This document shows positions 46,850 to 54,653 of a stretch of DNA of 64,000 nt, one piece after another. Below the pieces are notes generated by a model, which was not told the origin of the DNA, made no database searches, and saw only the letters and a list, made by a program, of their open reading frames with translations. Location: positions 1 through 64,000 of the forward strand of contig JAPLDI010000007.1 of assembly GCA_026391795.1 (NCBI GenBank), read 5' to 3'. Each line of letters opens with the position of its first letter. The stretch's first letter is position 1. The DNA is from Bacteroidota bacterium. GTDB taxonomy: Bacteria; Bacteroidota; Bacteroidia; Bacteroidales; FEN-979. Position numbers and translations under genes: made by a program.

Positions 46850-47950
46850 ATGTCTACTTTTTTGAAAATCACATCGGGGATAATGAAAAGCAGGCTCACC
46901 ATCACAACGATGATGATGCTGATCCTTAGTTTAGCGATGCTTTCTGCCTGCAAAAAAAGCAGTTCAAGTGATGAGGAAAAACTTGGAACTACCGATGGAA
47001 CGCTACGGTTCGTTTTCCTGGCCGACAGCCGGGGTGATTCGCTCGGCTATACGATTGACAGCACTTCGTTAAATCCGATCATTCGCAGGATTGACACCTT
47101 GAAACCCCAGCCATCCTTTGTGGTTTTCGGTGGTGACATGTGCTACCGGGGTTATATGAATAAGAAATACACTTTCCAGGAATTTAAAGATCTCTTTGCA
47201 ATGCTGACCAACAAGGGGATCAAACTATACACGGCCGTGGGAAATCATGAGCTTTATCATGAACACGCGTCGTATGGTTATTTTCTCGTCAACCAGCAGC
47301 AGTTCCAGAGTACTTTTTCCGAGAACCCCTCCAACGGTCCAACCGGCTATACTCACCTGGCCTATTCTTTCACCAATGAGGCAACCAGTTCCTTTTTCGC
47401 TGTGCTTGATCCCTATTTTGTTTACAGGGACACCATGGAAATAAACATGGGCGGACATATCGATTCGACACAAATGGGCTGGCTGAAAACACAGGTAGCC
47501 CGGTCCAGTGCATTGCATAAATTTCTTTTCATTCATGTCCCCTATTATTATGTCGACAACGACTCGACGGAAGCGTCAGAAGCAGATACAACCATCACCC
47601 GGCTCTGGTCATTCATTGACGCCAATAAATTCGACTTCTATGCATGCGGACATTCGCATCTGTATGCCCGACGGACCATTGACGGCGGGTTGGCCCCGAA
47701 ACCGCAGACCACACCGCCAACACCAGGCTGGCAGAACAATGTGGTGCAGCTTCTTTGCGGCACTTGCGGTGCAGGTTCCGGCGGCGGTTACATTGATCCG
47801 ACCGTCAGAACCGAATGGAACGTTCACAACGCCCACAAAACCTATTACTTCAGTGTCGTTGACATCTCCGGCAAGACTGTAACCGTAAACAGTTACCAGG
47901 GTTATACAGGAGCCTACACCGTGTTTGATACTTTCACCATTACCAAATAA
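46850..47950 (+). CDS. Metallophosphoesterase lipoprotein
   Basis: 366 residues. AAAGGAG lies 7 bases before the ATG. Lipobox LSAC at residues 31-34 followed by KKSSSS. All calcineurin-type metal motifs are present: FLADSRGDS, VFGGDMCY, AVGNHELYH, LFIHVPYYY and CGHSHLY. It is a surface or periplasmic phosphoesterase (purple acid phosphatase/nucleotidase-like). A Cys-Gly-rich loop (LLCGTCGAGSGGGYI) follows the last motif. Substrate unknown. Confidence 0.9.
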   Translation: MSTFLKITSGIMKSRLTITTMMMLILSLAMLSACKKSSSSDEEKLGTTDGTLRFVFLADSRGDSLGYTIDSTSLNPIIRRIDTLKPQPSFVVFGGDMCYRGYMNKKYTFQEFKDLFAMLTNKGIKLYTAVGNHELYHEHASYGYFLVNQQQFQSTFSENPSNGPTGYTHLAYSFTNEATSSFFAVLDPYFVYRDTMEINMGGHIDSTQMGWLKTQVARSSALHKFLFIHVPYYYVDNDSTEASEADTTITRLWSFIDANKFDFYACGHSHLYARRTIDGGLAPKPQTTPPTPGWQNNVVQLLCGTCGAGSGGGYIDPTVRTEWNVHNAHKTYYFSVVDISGKTVTVNSYQGYTGAYTVFDTFTITK

Positions 47951-48145
47951 AGCGTACGACGATTCTGAACAGGAGATCCATCTTGATGCGATCACGGGTC
48001 AGGTAAGTGTCCACCCGTTTATTACTTTTAAAAGTTGCAGGACCTTGATATTCTTTGATCGACATTCAAACATTTCCTCTGATTAGGTAAACACTTATTT
48101 ACAGTAAATTATAAACGGAATCATCAATCTTTAAAGGAAACTAAC

Positions 48146-48844
48146 ATGAAAAAAAAGGGAAAACTGATTTACCTGTTTCTGATTTTAGGGGTTTCATTTA
48201 TCTTTTCCAACAGCTGCAAGAAAAGTAGTGACTCCGGCAACAATTCCGGTACAGTTGTAACCGTGACCGATATCGACGGGAACGTTTATCCCACGGTAAT
48301 CATTGGCACCCAGACCTGGATGGCTGCTAACCTAAAGACTACGAGATACCGCACCGGTGATTCGATACCTCATGTCGCTGACAGTCTGCAGTGGGTGGCA
48401 CTTACAACTGCAGGATACTGCAACATTAACAATGACCCGGGGACCGTGAATATTTATGGGCGTTTATACAATTGGGCTGCGGTAACCGACAGCAAAAACA
48501 TAGCGCCCGCGGGCTGGCATGTGCCTACAGATGCGGAGTGGACGACCTTGCTGACATACCTGGGTTCAGGCGCCGGAGGTAAACTCAAATCAACCGGAAC
48601 AACATACTGGAACAGCCCTAACGCAGGCGCAACAAATGCAACAGGGTTCAGCGGCCTGCCGGGAGGCGACCGGTCCAGCAACGGATTATTCCATTACAAG
48701 GGAATATATGGTTGCTTCTGGTGCACCACAGAATTTTCGGCCACAGATGCCTGGGAACATGTGCTTTCTTACATCAGCAGCAATGTTACCCGGATGTCAT
48801 ACTCCAAAGGATTGGGGTTATCGGTTCGTTGCGTAAAAGATTAA
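48146..48844 (+). CDS. FISUMP-domain lipoprotein (1)
   Basis: 232 residues. Signal with lipobox FSNSC followed by KKSSDSG. The FISUMP (Fibrobacter major paralogous) domain is complete: DIDGNVYPTVIIGTQTWMAA, NLKTTRYRTGDSIP, YGRLYNWAAVTDS, PAGWHVPTDAEWTTLLTYLG, ATGFSGLPGGDR and the C-terminal LSVRCVKD. It resembles formylglycine-generating-enzyme-like folds without their activity. A surface protein of unknown role; two relatives lie at 58941 and 62732. Confidence 0.9.
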   Translation: MKKKGKLIYLFLILGVSFIFSNSCKKSSDSGNNSGTVVTVTDIDGNVYPTVIIGTQTWMAANLKTTRYRTGDSIPHVADSLQWVALTTAGYCNINNDPGTVNIYGRLYNWAAVTDSKNIAPAGWHVPTDAEWTTLLTYLGSGAGGKLKSTGTTYWNSPNAGATNATGFSGLPGGDRSSNGLFHYKGIYGCFWCTTEFSATDAWEHVLSYISSNVTRMSYSKGLGLSVRCVKD

Positions 48845-49165
48845 GAAGATGTAAAGAGCGAAGTCCGGGATAGTTTGCATTTTAGATTTTATTTCTATCT
48901 GTGATGAAAGGCTGGTGAAACCCGGCCTTTCACGTTTTCCGGAATTCCTGCAGCAGATCCCTGAAGGGACAATCCGGCAATATTGACCAACCTCTTCTGG
49001 TCATTAAGCACATCCCGTCATTCAAACATTTGATCCCAAATAGTAAACATTTTCCATGATAATTGAACCGCATGAACAAATCGTTAACAAAACATTAACT
49101 ATTAATATTAAGACTTATTCTAAATTGGATGTACCTTTGTCCTTTGAACCCTAACATTATAAACT
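48845..49165. other. Intergenic region with hairpin and promoter
   Basis: About 320 bases. It holds a stem-loop AAAGGCTGG/CCGGCCTTT (about 48907-48930), probably the end of the FISUMP transcript, and the promoter box TACCTTTG (49132-49139). The word ATTCAAACATTT near 49020 also occurs near 48065. Confidence 0.55.
49132..49139 (+). promoter_or_regulatory. -7 box upstream of 49166
   Basis: TACCTTTG, an exact match, about 27 bases before the ATG. Confidence 0.6.
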
Positions 49166-49774
49166 ATGAAAAATATTCTTTTCAGTATCCTCATACTGGT
49201 CCCAACCCTATCCTTCACAACAGGAAATGAAAAGCTGTCCGGTGAAAACGGAATGCTGTCGGGTACTGTGACCTGTAAGGATTATTACGAGTTGTCCAAC
49301 CATGCAGATGCGGGAAGTGAAATTTATGCCATTAACGAAGCCGATGTCAAATCAACACAGTATGGAGACATCGGAAATGTTATTGATAGTTTTCAGGGTA
49401 ACAAATCCGACTATTCCCTGGCGGTATATAATACCTTAGATATTGCCAGGATCACGAAGCTGCATGATAATTTTGATGCTGCATCGAAATTTGCATTCAA
49501 CTATATCAGTGGGTTCAGGAAATTACCTGCCACTGTCAGGACTTCAGCAGACGGGAAAGGAAATTATAAATTAAACTTACGTCCGGGCAGATATTATGTC
49601 GTAGTTATTTCCGGCCTCGTAAAAAGCAATAACATCGTTGAGTCCAAAGGGAATATTGAGTATAAAATTGTGGATATCCGGTCAGCCGGAGAGACCCATC
49701 AGAACATTAGTTTTGAAAAGAGTGAAAACAGTATGGTTCTGCTGTTAACAGCCCGGCAACGACAAGGGTGTTAA
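49166..49774 (+). CDS. Unknown secreted protein with carboxypeptidase-regulatory-like fold
   Basis: 202 residues. Signal peptide NILFSILILVPTLSFTTG. The pattern GMLSGTVTCKDYYEL ... GSEIYAINEADVK and GKGNYKLNLRPGRYYVVVIS resembles Ig-like carboxypeptidase regulatory (CarboxypepD_reg) domains, but with a long helical insert between. Function unknown. Convergent, with a 3-base gap, with the next gene. Confidence 0.6.
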   Translation: MKNILFSILILVPTLSFTTGNEKLSGENGMLSGTVTCKDYYELSNHADAGSEIYAINEADVKSTQYGDIGNVIDSFQGNKSDYSLAVYNTLDIARITKLHDNFDAASKFAFNYISGFRKLPATVRTSADGKGNYKLNLRPGRYYVVVISGLVKSNNIVESKGNIEYKIVDIRSAGETHQNISFEKSENSMVLLLTARQRQGC

Positions 49775-49777
49775 CCT

Positions 49778-50818
49778 TCAATTCTTCAGCAGGAGTTTCG
49801 AAACGATGTCGTCGAAATAGGGCTTTTCTTTGAGGCTGGAGCGTGAGCCGGGGAAATAAATAACCTTTAACTCAATCCGGTTGCTTTTCCCTGCCGGTTG
49901 ACCGGAATTAGTGAACCTGTCCTCGCTGATTAGGCTGTTCAGAACCACGGCAAGCCGCATATCATTTTTCAACCTTGTATTGTCGATCATCGGAAACTCG
50001 AAATAATTGACCATAAACTCGGTCTGTCGAGGCATTTCGGGCGCCCTGTTTTTGCCGGGATAATTGGTTTGAATCGTCAGCCTGACTTTTACAGAAGCAT
50101 CGGTGGTATCGTAATCCAGAATTTTTATCCGTACAACCTGTTGCAGGGAATCCCAGCTCTTTCCATTGAAGACCGAATCCGGATAGGTGCAGAAGGGATC
50201 CGTTCCATTTAATGCCGTTGAATTTTGTTCATATAATTCATCGATCCGCGCTTTGAATTCGCTGTTGGTTTTATATTCTTTTTTGTTTTTATAGGGAAAC
50301 AATGTGTCTACATACGTTAACGTAATGGGTGATGATACAGCTTCGAGGGTAGATATCTGTTTAGCGATGGTCGCTTTCGACATTTTGATCAACCTGTATT
50401 TATAAGCTTGTCTTAAAGCCGGAGACTTTGTTTCTTCATTATTACACCTGTTCAGGTATTCAAACAGCGGCATCAGGTTCAGCGACTCATGAAAATTATA
50501 GGTGAGCAGTTCAAGCTGAAGGATCTTTTCATCGAGTGTTGCGCTGGCTTTATCTTTCAGGATATTGTTCATGATGGAGTTGAACATATCCTTTCGAAGT
50601 GCGCTTTCTGAATCTTCGCGTTTGGTCATTAACTCGGTGTAAAGCTTGGTTCGTGCGTCCTTTTCCTGGTTTTTACTAAGGTAATCGGAAGCTGCATAAC
50701 TGACGAACGCAATCGTGAGGGCTGTGATCAGGGCACCAAAGGGACGCAAAATGATGTCAGCCTTTTCCCAGATGTCTTTTTTGGGTTTTACAGGTTCTAC
50801 TTTTTGATCAGTTGCCAT
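49778..50818 (-). CDS. Unknown membrane-anchored protein
   Basis: 346 residues. One membrane segment near the N-terminus (PFGALITALTIAFVSYAASD, about 27-47) is followed by a long charged helical region (EKDARTKLYTELMTKREDSE) and a beta-rich C-terminal half (RIKILDYDTTDASVKVRLTI). No family recognised. It overlaps the upstream gene by 22 bases, so the two are translated together; that partner carries a carboxypeptidase-regulatory-like domain. Confidence 0.6.
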   Translation of the reverse strand: MATDQKVEPVKPKKDIWEKADIILRPFGALITALTIAFVSYAASDYLSKNQEKDARTKLYTELMTKREDSESALRKDMFNSIMNNILKDKASATLDEKILQLELLTYNFHESLNLMPLFEYLNRCNNEETKSPALRQAYKYRLIKMSKATIAKQISTLEAVSSPITLTYVDTLFPYKNKKEYKTNSEFKARIDELYEQNSTALNGTDPFCTYPDSVFNGKSWDSLQQVVRIKILDYDTTDASVKVRLTIQTNYPGKNRAPEMPRQTEFMVNYFEFPMIDNTRLKNDMRLAVVLNSLISEDRFTNSGQPAGKSNRIELKVIYFPGSRSSLKEKPYFDDIVSKLLLKN

Positions 50819-51117
50819 TTCGAATTGTTTTGAACCAGGATGAATGTGTATCCGGTTGGACTGCTGTTTGAAGTTACATCGGTAACGGCTCCACCTGCAT
50901 TCAGCTTAAACTGGCCCAGCTGTTTGATGTTCATGGTGAAGTACCCGAAAGCATCGGTACTGTCTGATTTAATTACTGTACCCTCGTTGGTTGTGATTTT
51001 TACCAGCTGTTTCGCAAAAGGTTTCCCGTTTTTGGTTATGGTTCCAAAGATGTCTCCTGCAAAGGTCAGTACCGGGAGTAAAAAGATTATGAGAAGTAAC
51101 AATTTTTTAATTTTCAT
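50797..51117 (-). CDS. Small secreted carboxypeptidase-regulatory-like protein
   Basis: 106 residues. Signal peptide LLLLIIFLLPVLTFAGD. One Ig-like CarboxypepD_reg domain: IFGTITKNGKPFAKQLVKIT, STDAFGYFTMNIKQLGQFKL, ending in GYTFILVQN. It is exported and may be a binding or scaffold module. A TACCTTTA box at about 51143-51150 (minus strand) may be its promoter. Overlaps the downstream membrane-protein gene. Confidence 0.65.
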   Translation of the reverse strand: MKIKKLLLLIIFLLPVLTFAGDIFGTITKNGKPFAKQLVKITTNEGTVIKSDSTDAFGYFTMNIKQLGQFKLNAGGAVTDVTSNSSPTGYTFILVQNNSKWQLIKK

Positions 51118-51309
51118 GGCTGTAATTTTATGGACACACTAAAGGTACAATTAATATTAAAATAAAATCCCCTGCGAGGAAGGATAACAATTCAACCTAA
51201 GAATGGAACAGAAATCAGGGGGAGCTTATACAACCAATCAATATTTCAACTATTTTTACAGATATGCATTCTGAATATTCAAGGTAGTAAAAACAAATAC
51301 AACCTCGGT

Positions 51310-52680
51310 ATGAAAAAAATAATCTACATTCTTGCATTGCTCGCCATCTCAGGCTTGAGCAACATTACAACTGCACAACCCATTGCAGGAGGAAGAGCAT
51401 TCTCTCTGGCGGTTTGCGATAATTATACCGTAAAGGCATGGGGGTCCAATGCGTTTGGTCAATTGGGAGATGGAACCCACACCGATAGTAATGTTCCTGT
51501 TTCCGTGAATTCTCTCACGGGCATCACAGCCGTCGCCTGCGGAGACCGGCATTCCCTTGCCCTGAAAAATGATCATACGGTATGGGCCTGGGGAGACAAC
51601 AGCAATGGTGCACTCGGAAATGGAACCAACACAAACAGCGATGTTCCTGTGCCTGTAAATACGCTCACCGGCATCATCGCCATTGCAGGCGGACGTTACC
51701 ATTCTGTTGCGCTGAAAAATGACAGCACAGTGTGGGCCTGGGGCTTTAATGGTGAAGGCGCACTTGGAAACGGAACCAACACCAATAGCAACTTTCCAGT
51801 CCCTGTAAGTTTTCTTACTGGTGTCATTGCCATTGGGGCAGGTACTAATTTCTCCGTTGCCCTCAAAAAAGATGGCACAGTCTGGGCCTGGGGGTACAAT
51901 ACTGATGGTGAACTGGGAAACGGAACAAATACCGGAAGCAATGTCCCCGTCCCTGTAAGTTCCCTGACAGGCATCACCGCCATAGCAGCAGGATATTTTC
52001 ACACACTGGCACTGAAAAACGATCATAAGGTTTGGGCCTGGGGTTACAATGGCAATGGACAGCTTGGAAATGCAACCTTCAACAACAGCAATGTTCCCGT
52101 TGTCGTAAGCTCCCTGGCAAGCGCCATAAAGATTGCAGGTGGAAGGCAACATTCCCTGGCTATCATTACTGATAGTACGGTTTTGGCCTGGGGAGGTAAT
52201 ACCAGTGGTCAGTTGGGAAATGGAGGAAGCGTCGCCAGCAATGTTCCGGTACAGGTAAGTTTTCTTACAGGCATTACCGATATAGCGGCGGGTGAACAGC
52301 ATTCTCTTTCCAGGAAAAATGACGCCACTGCCTGGACCTGGGGCAGCAATACCAATGGCGAACTGGGAAATGGAGCCAACATCAACAGCAATGTTCCTGT
52401 GCAGGTGATTGAACTGTGCGGGGTGCTTATTGTAAATGAGATTGCACCACTATTGTCCTTTTCTGCTTATCCGAACCCTTGCAACGGTCATTTTAATGTG
52501 GCCCTTTCCGGAGATAATGGGAATATTGAAATCTACACCGTTCTTGGGAAAAAAGTTTATCAATCCGAAATTAAATACCGGAGAACCGAAATTGATTTAT
52601 CCGGACAGCCGAAAGGAATTTACCTGGTAAAATTCTTTTCCGGGCAAAAAATGCAAACAGAAAAAATAGTGATCCAGTGA
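51310..52680 (+). CDS. Secreted seven-repeat RCC1 propeller with T9SS domain
   Basis: 456 residues. Signal peptide IIYILALLAISGLSNITTAQ. Seven consecutive 50-residue RCC1/ATS1-type repeats (pattern VWAWGxNxxGxLGNGT ... LTGITAIAAG ... HSLALKND) would make one complete seven-bladed beta-propeller. A C-terminal type A sorting domain (SAYPNPCNGHFNVAL ... QPKGIYLVKFFSG ... EKIVIQ) directs it to the type IX system. Ligand unknown. Repeats are also visible in the DNA as 150-base units. Confidence 0.9.
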   Translation: MKKIIYILALLAISGLSNITTAQPIAGGRAFSLAVCDNYTVKAWGSNAFGQLGDGTHTDSNVPVSVNSLTGITAVACGDRHSLALKNDHTVWAWGDNSNGALGNGTNTNSDVPVPVNTLTGIIAIAGGRYHSVALKNDSTVWAWGFNGEGALGNGTNTNSNFPVPVSFLTGVIAIGAGTNFSVALKKDGTVWAWGYNTDGELGNGTNTGSNVPVPVSSLTGITAIAAGYFHTLALKNDHKVWAWGYNGNGQLGNATFNNSNVPVVVSSLASAIKIAGGRQHSLAIITDSTVLAWGGNTSGQLGNGGSVASNVPVQVSFLTGITDIAAGEQHSLSRKNDATAWTWGSNTNGELGNGANINSNVPVQVIELCGVLIVNEIAPLLSFSAYPNPCNGHFNVALSGDNGNIEIYTVLGKKVYQSEIKYRRTEIDLSGQPKGIYLVKFFSGQKMQTEKIVIQ

Positions 52681-52709
52681 CAATTGCGAATGACAAAAAA
52701 CCTGGAACC

Positions 52710-53288
52710 ATGAAACTTCCCCTTCCGCCTAGAACAATCCTGCTACCCTCTCCCGTGCTCATCATAGGAACCTATGGCCCCGATGGCAAGCCCAATATCA
52801 TGAATGCTGCCTGGGGAGGAATCGCCTCAAGCAAACCGCCTTGCATCAGTGTGTCGATCCGGGAGGCGACACTTACGTTTCACAACATCAAGCAAACAGA
52901 GGCATTCACTATAAATATTCCTTCTGAAAAACATCTTAAGGAGGCTGATTTTGCAGGCATCGTATCCGGAAGAGAAGTTGACAAATTCAAGAAGACCGGC
53001 CTCACACCGGAGATGAGCAAACTGGTCAATGCTCCTATCGTGAAAGAATTTCCCTATGCCCTTGAATGCAAACTGGTAAGGCAGGTCGAACTCGGCTCGC
53101 ATACTATGTTCATCGGGGAAATCGTCGGAATGATTGCCGACAGTGAGGTTCTGAACCCGAAACAGGTTCCTGACATTGAAAAGGTGAGACCCATGCTGTA
53201 TGGTTCCTTCGGCAGCAGCGCCTATTATGGTATCGGGGAAAAACTCGGGGATGCTTTTTCCGTTGGAAACGAACAAAAAGAAAAATGA
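52710..53288 (+). CDS. Flavin reductase-family protein
   Basis: 192 residues from the ATG at 52710; the GTG at 52677 overlapping the previous stop would add 11 unlikely residues. FMN-binding split barrel: LLPSPVLIIGTYGPDGKPNI, MNAAWGGIASSKPPCISVSI, EAFTINIPSEKHLKEADFAG and GEIVGMIADSEVL. It belongs to the DIM6/NTAB-like flavoproteins. Electron partner unknown. Confidence 0.9.
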   Translation: MKLPLPPRTILLPSPVLIIGTYGPDGKPNIMNAAWGGIASSKPPCISVSIREATLTFHNIKQTEAFTINIPSEKHLKEADFAGIVSGREVDKFKKTGLTPEMSKLVNAPIVKEFPYALECKLVRQVELGSHTMFIGEIVGMIADSEVLNPKQVPDIEKVRPMLYGSFGSSAYYGIGEKLGDAFSVGNEQKEK

Positions 53289-53356
53289 TTGGATAGAATG
53301 GCACCTTCCCTTTGCAGGTGCGCATGCCCCCGGGAGGATAGATCTGTAAAAAGCAG

Positions 53357-54037
53357 CTAATTAAGCAGGAGGGAATGACGTATATACTGGTCGTCCCTGG
53401 AATAGATAAATAAACAGGTCCCTTCCCGGATGGCCTCCACGACCTGTTTGACCTGATCAGGGGGTAGTGAAGGACAGCCAAAGCTTCTGCCCAGCCGACC
53501 GGTTTTCCGAATGAAATTCTCGGTCGCATAAGCCGCCCCGTGAATGATGATCTCGCGTTTCAGTGCGTTATCATTAAATCCCTTCTCAACGCCATCAAGA
53601 ATGAGCGACAACCCAACACTGGATCCCACGATCTCCTCTTTCGTCACATAAAAGCCCAGGCTGCTCTGACAGGAGCCTGATACATTCGAGAAATGCTTCG
53701 CATACTCTTCGCCTGTATTTTTTCCATGAGCCACATAGGTGTTGAATAAAAGTGCTTTGTGCACCAGGTCGATCACATAGAGCCTCTTATTTTTACTCGA
53801 TTGGGAAAAATCAACGATCGTCAGGATCCCTGAATTCCGGAGTTTGCCAACAGCCTCCAGTTTCCTGAGGCCCTTAAGCGCAATCCGGAATACATCGCCA
53901 GAGAGACCCTTATCCGACAAATTCAAGGCCGTGAAGAGATCGGGTTGATCTTCCATGCCCGGAACCGGCATTCCGGAACCGGCCCGGTTCATCACAGGGA
54001 CCAGGAAAATCAGGAGGATTAATAAATACGTTCTCAA
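53357..54037 (-). CDS. L,D-transpeptidase-like (YkuD_2 type) secreted protein
   Basis: 226 residues. The only start that keeps the signal segment (YLLILLIFLVPVMNRAGS) is TTG at 54037, which sits almost at the predicted transcription start. The catalytic region is visible: RLYVIDLVHKALLFNTYVAH, IIIHGAAYATENFIRK and GRSFGCPSLPPDQV, with His and Cys. Enzymes of this group crosslink or trim peptidoglycan in the periplasm. Divergent from an NlpC/P60 hydrolase gene. Confidence 0.85.
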   Translation of the reverse strand: MRTYLLILLIFLVPVMNRAGSGMPVPGMEDQPDLFTALNLSDKGLSGDVFRIALKGLRKLEAVGKLRNSGILTIVDFSQSSKNKRLYVIDLVHKALLFNTYVAHGKNTGEEYAKHFSNVSGSCQSSLGFYVTKEEIVGSSVGLSLILDGVEKGFNDNALKREIIIHGAAYATENFIRKTGRLGRSFGCPSLPPDQVKQVVEAIREGTCLFIYSRDDQYIRHSLLLN

Positions 54038-54041
54038 GCTG

Positions 54042-54049
54042 CAAAGGTA
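54042..54049 (-). promoter_or_regulatory. -7 box of the YkuD_2-type gene
   Basis: TACCTTTG on the minus strand. Its last base is only five bases before the TTG start, so the mRNA may be nearly leaderless. Confidence 0.55.
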
Positions 54050-54102
54050 CGCATATATTTAAGATCATTAATATGATTAAGATTCAGTATCAGCAAGTTT
54101 CG

Positions 54103-54110
54103 TATTTTTG
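54103..54110 (+). promoter_or_regulatory. -7 box of the NlpC/P60 gene
   Basis: TATTTTTG, matching TAnnTTTG, 23 bases before the ATG at 54133. It rules out the longer frame that begins at 54073. Confidence 0.55.
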
Positions 54111-54132
54111 CGGGATGGGGTCCTCATCCGTG

Positions 54133-54642
54133 ATGAAAAATGTTCTGCTGACTTTTCTTTTTCTTATGATCTCTTTCCCTGTATTTCTGCAGGAGAAAGG
54201 ATCACCTGCAACATCAGGCAAGCCTGCAATCGCCACAACCGGTGTTGACAGGGCCGGGCTGATCGCCTTTGCGAAACAGTACCTTGGCAAACCTTACCGG
54301 AAGGCAAGCATGGATCCGAAAAAAGGATTTGACTGTTCGGGGTTTGTCTATTTTGTCTTCAACCATTTCAGCATCGATGTTCCCCGGAGTTCCGGGGAAT
54401 ACAAAGCGCTCGGAACGGCTTTGAAGCCGCAGGAGTTTAAAGAAGGGGATGTGCTGGTCTTTTATGGATACAAGGACAAGAGCCATATCGGCCATGTCGG
54501 CATCATCGTTGAAGCCGATGGCATGAAATCCAGGTTCATTCACGCCTCTTCGGGCAAGGCATACTGCGTGATCATCAGCAGCCTGGAATCACAGGGTTAT
54601 CATGGCCGTTTTTACAAATGCATCGATGTGATGGGGAAATAA
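54133..54642 (+). CDS. NlpC/P60 cell-wall hydrolase
   Basis: 169 residues from the ATG at 54133. Signal peptide NVLLTFLFLMISFPVFLQ. The NlpC/P60 papain-like core has Cys68 in FDCSGFVYF, His120 in SHIGHVGIIV and the polar third residue in RFIHASSGK. AKQYLGKPYRKAS precedes the cysteine as usual. It cleaves peptide stems of peptidoglycan. It is flanked on both sides by L,D-transpeptidase-like genes, forming a small cell-wall cluster. Confidence 0.92.
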   Translation: MKNVLLTFLFLMISFPVFLQEKGSPATSGKPAIATTGVDRAGLIAFAKQYLGKPYRKASMDPKKGFDCSGFVYFVFNHFSIDVPRSSGEYKALGTALKPQEFKEGDVLVFYGYKDKSHIGHVGIIVEADGMKSRFIHASSGKAYCVIISSLESQGYHGRFYKCIDVMGK

Positions 54643-54653
54643 CTAATCCTGCG

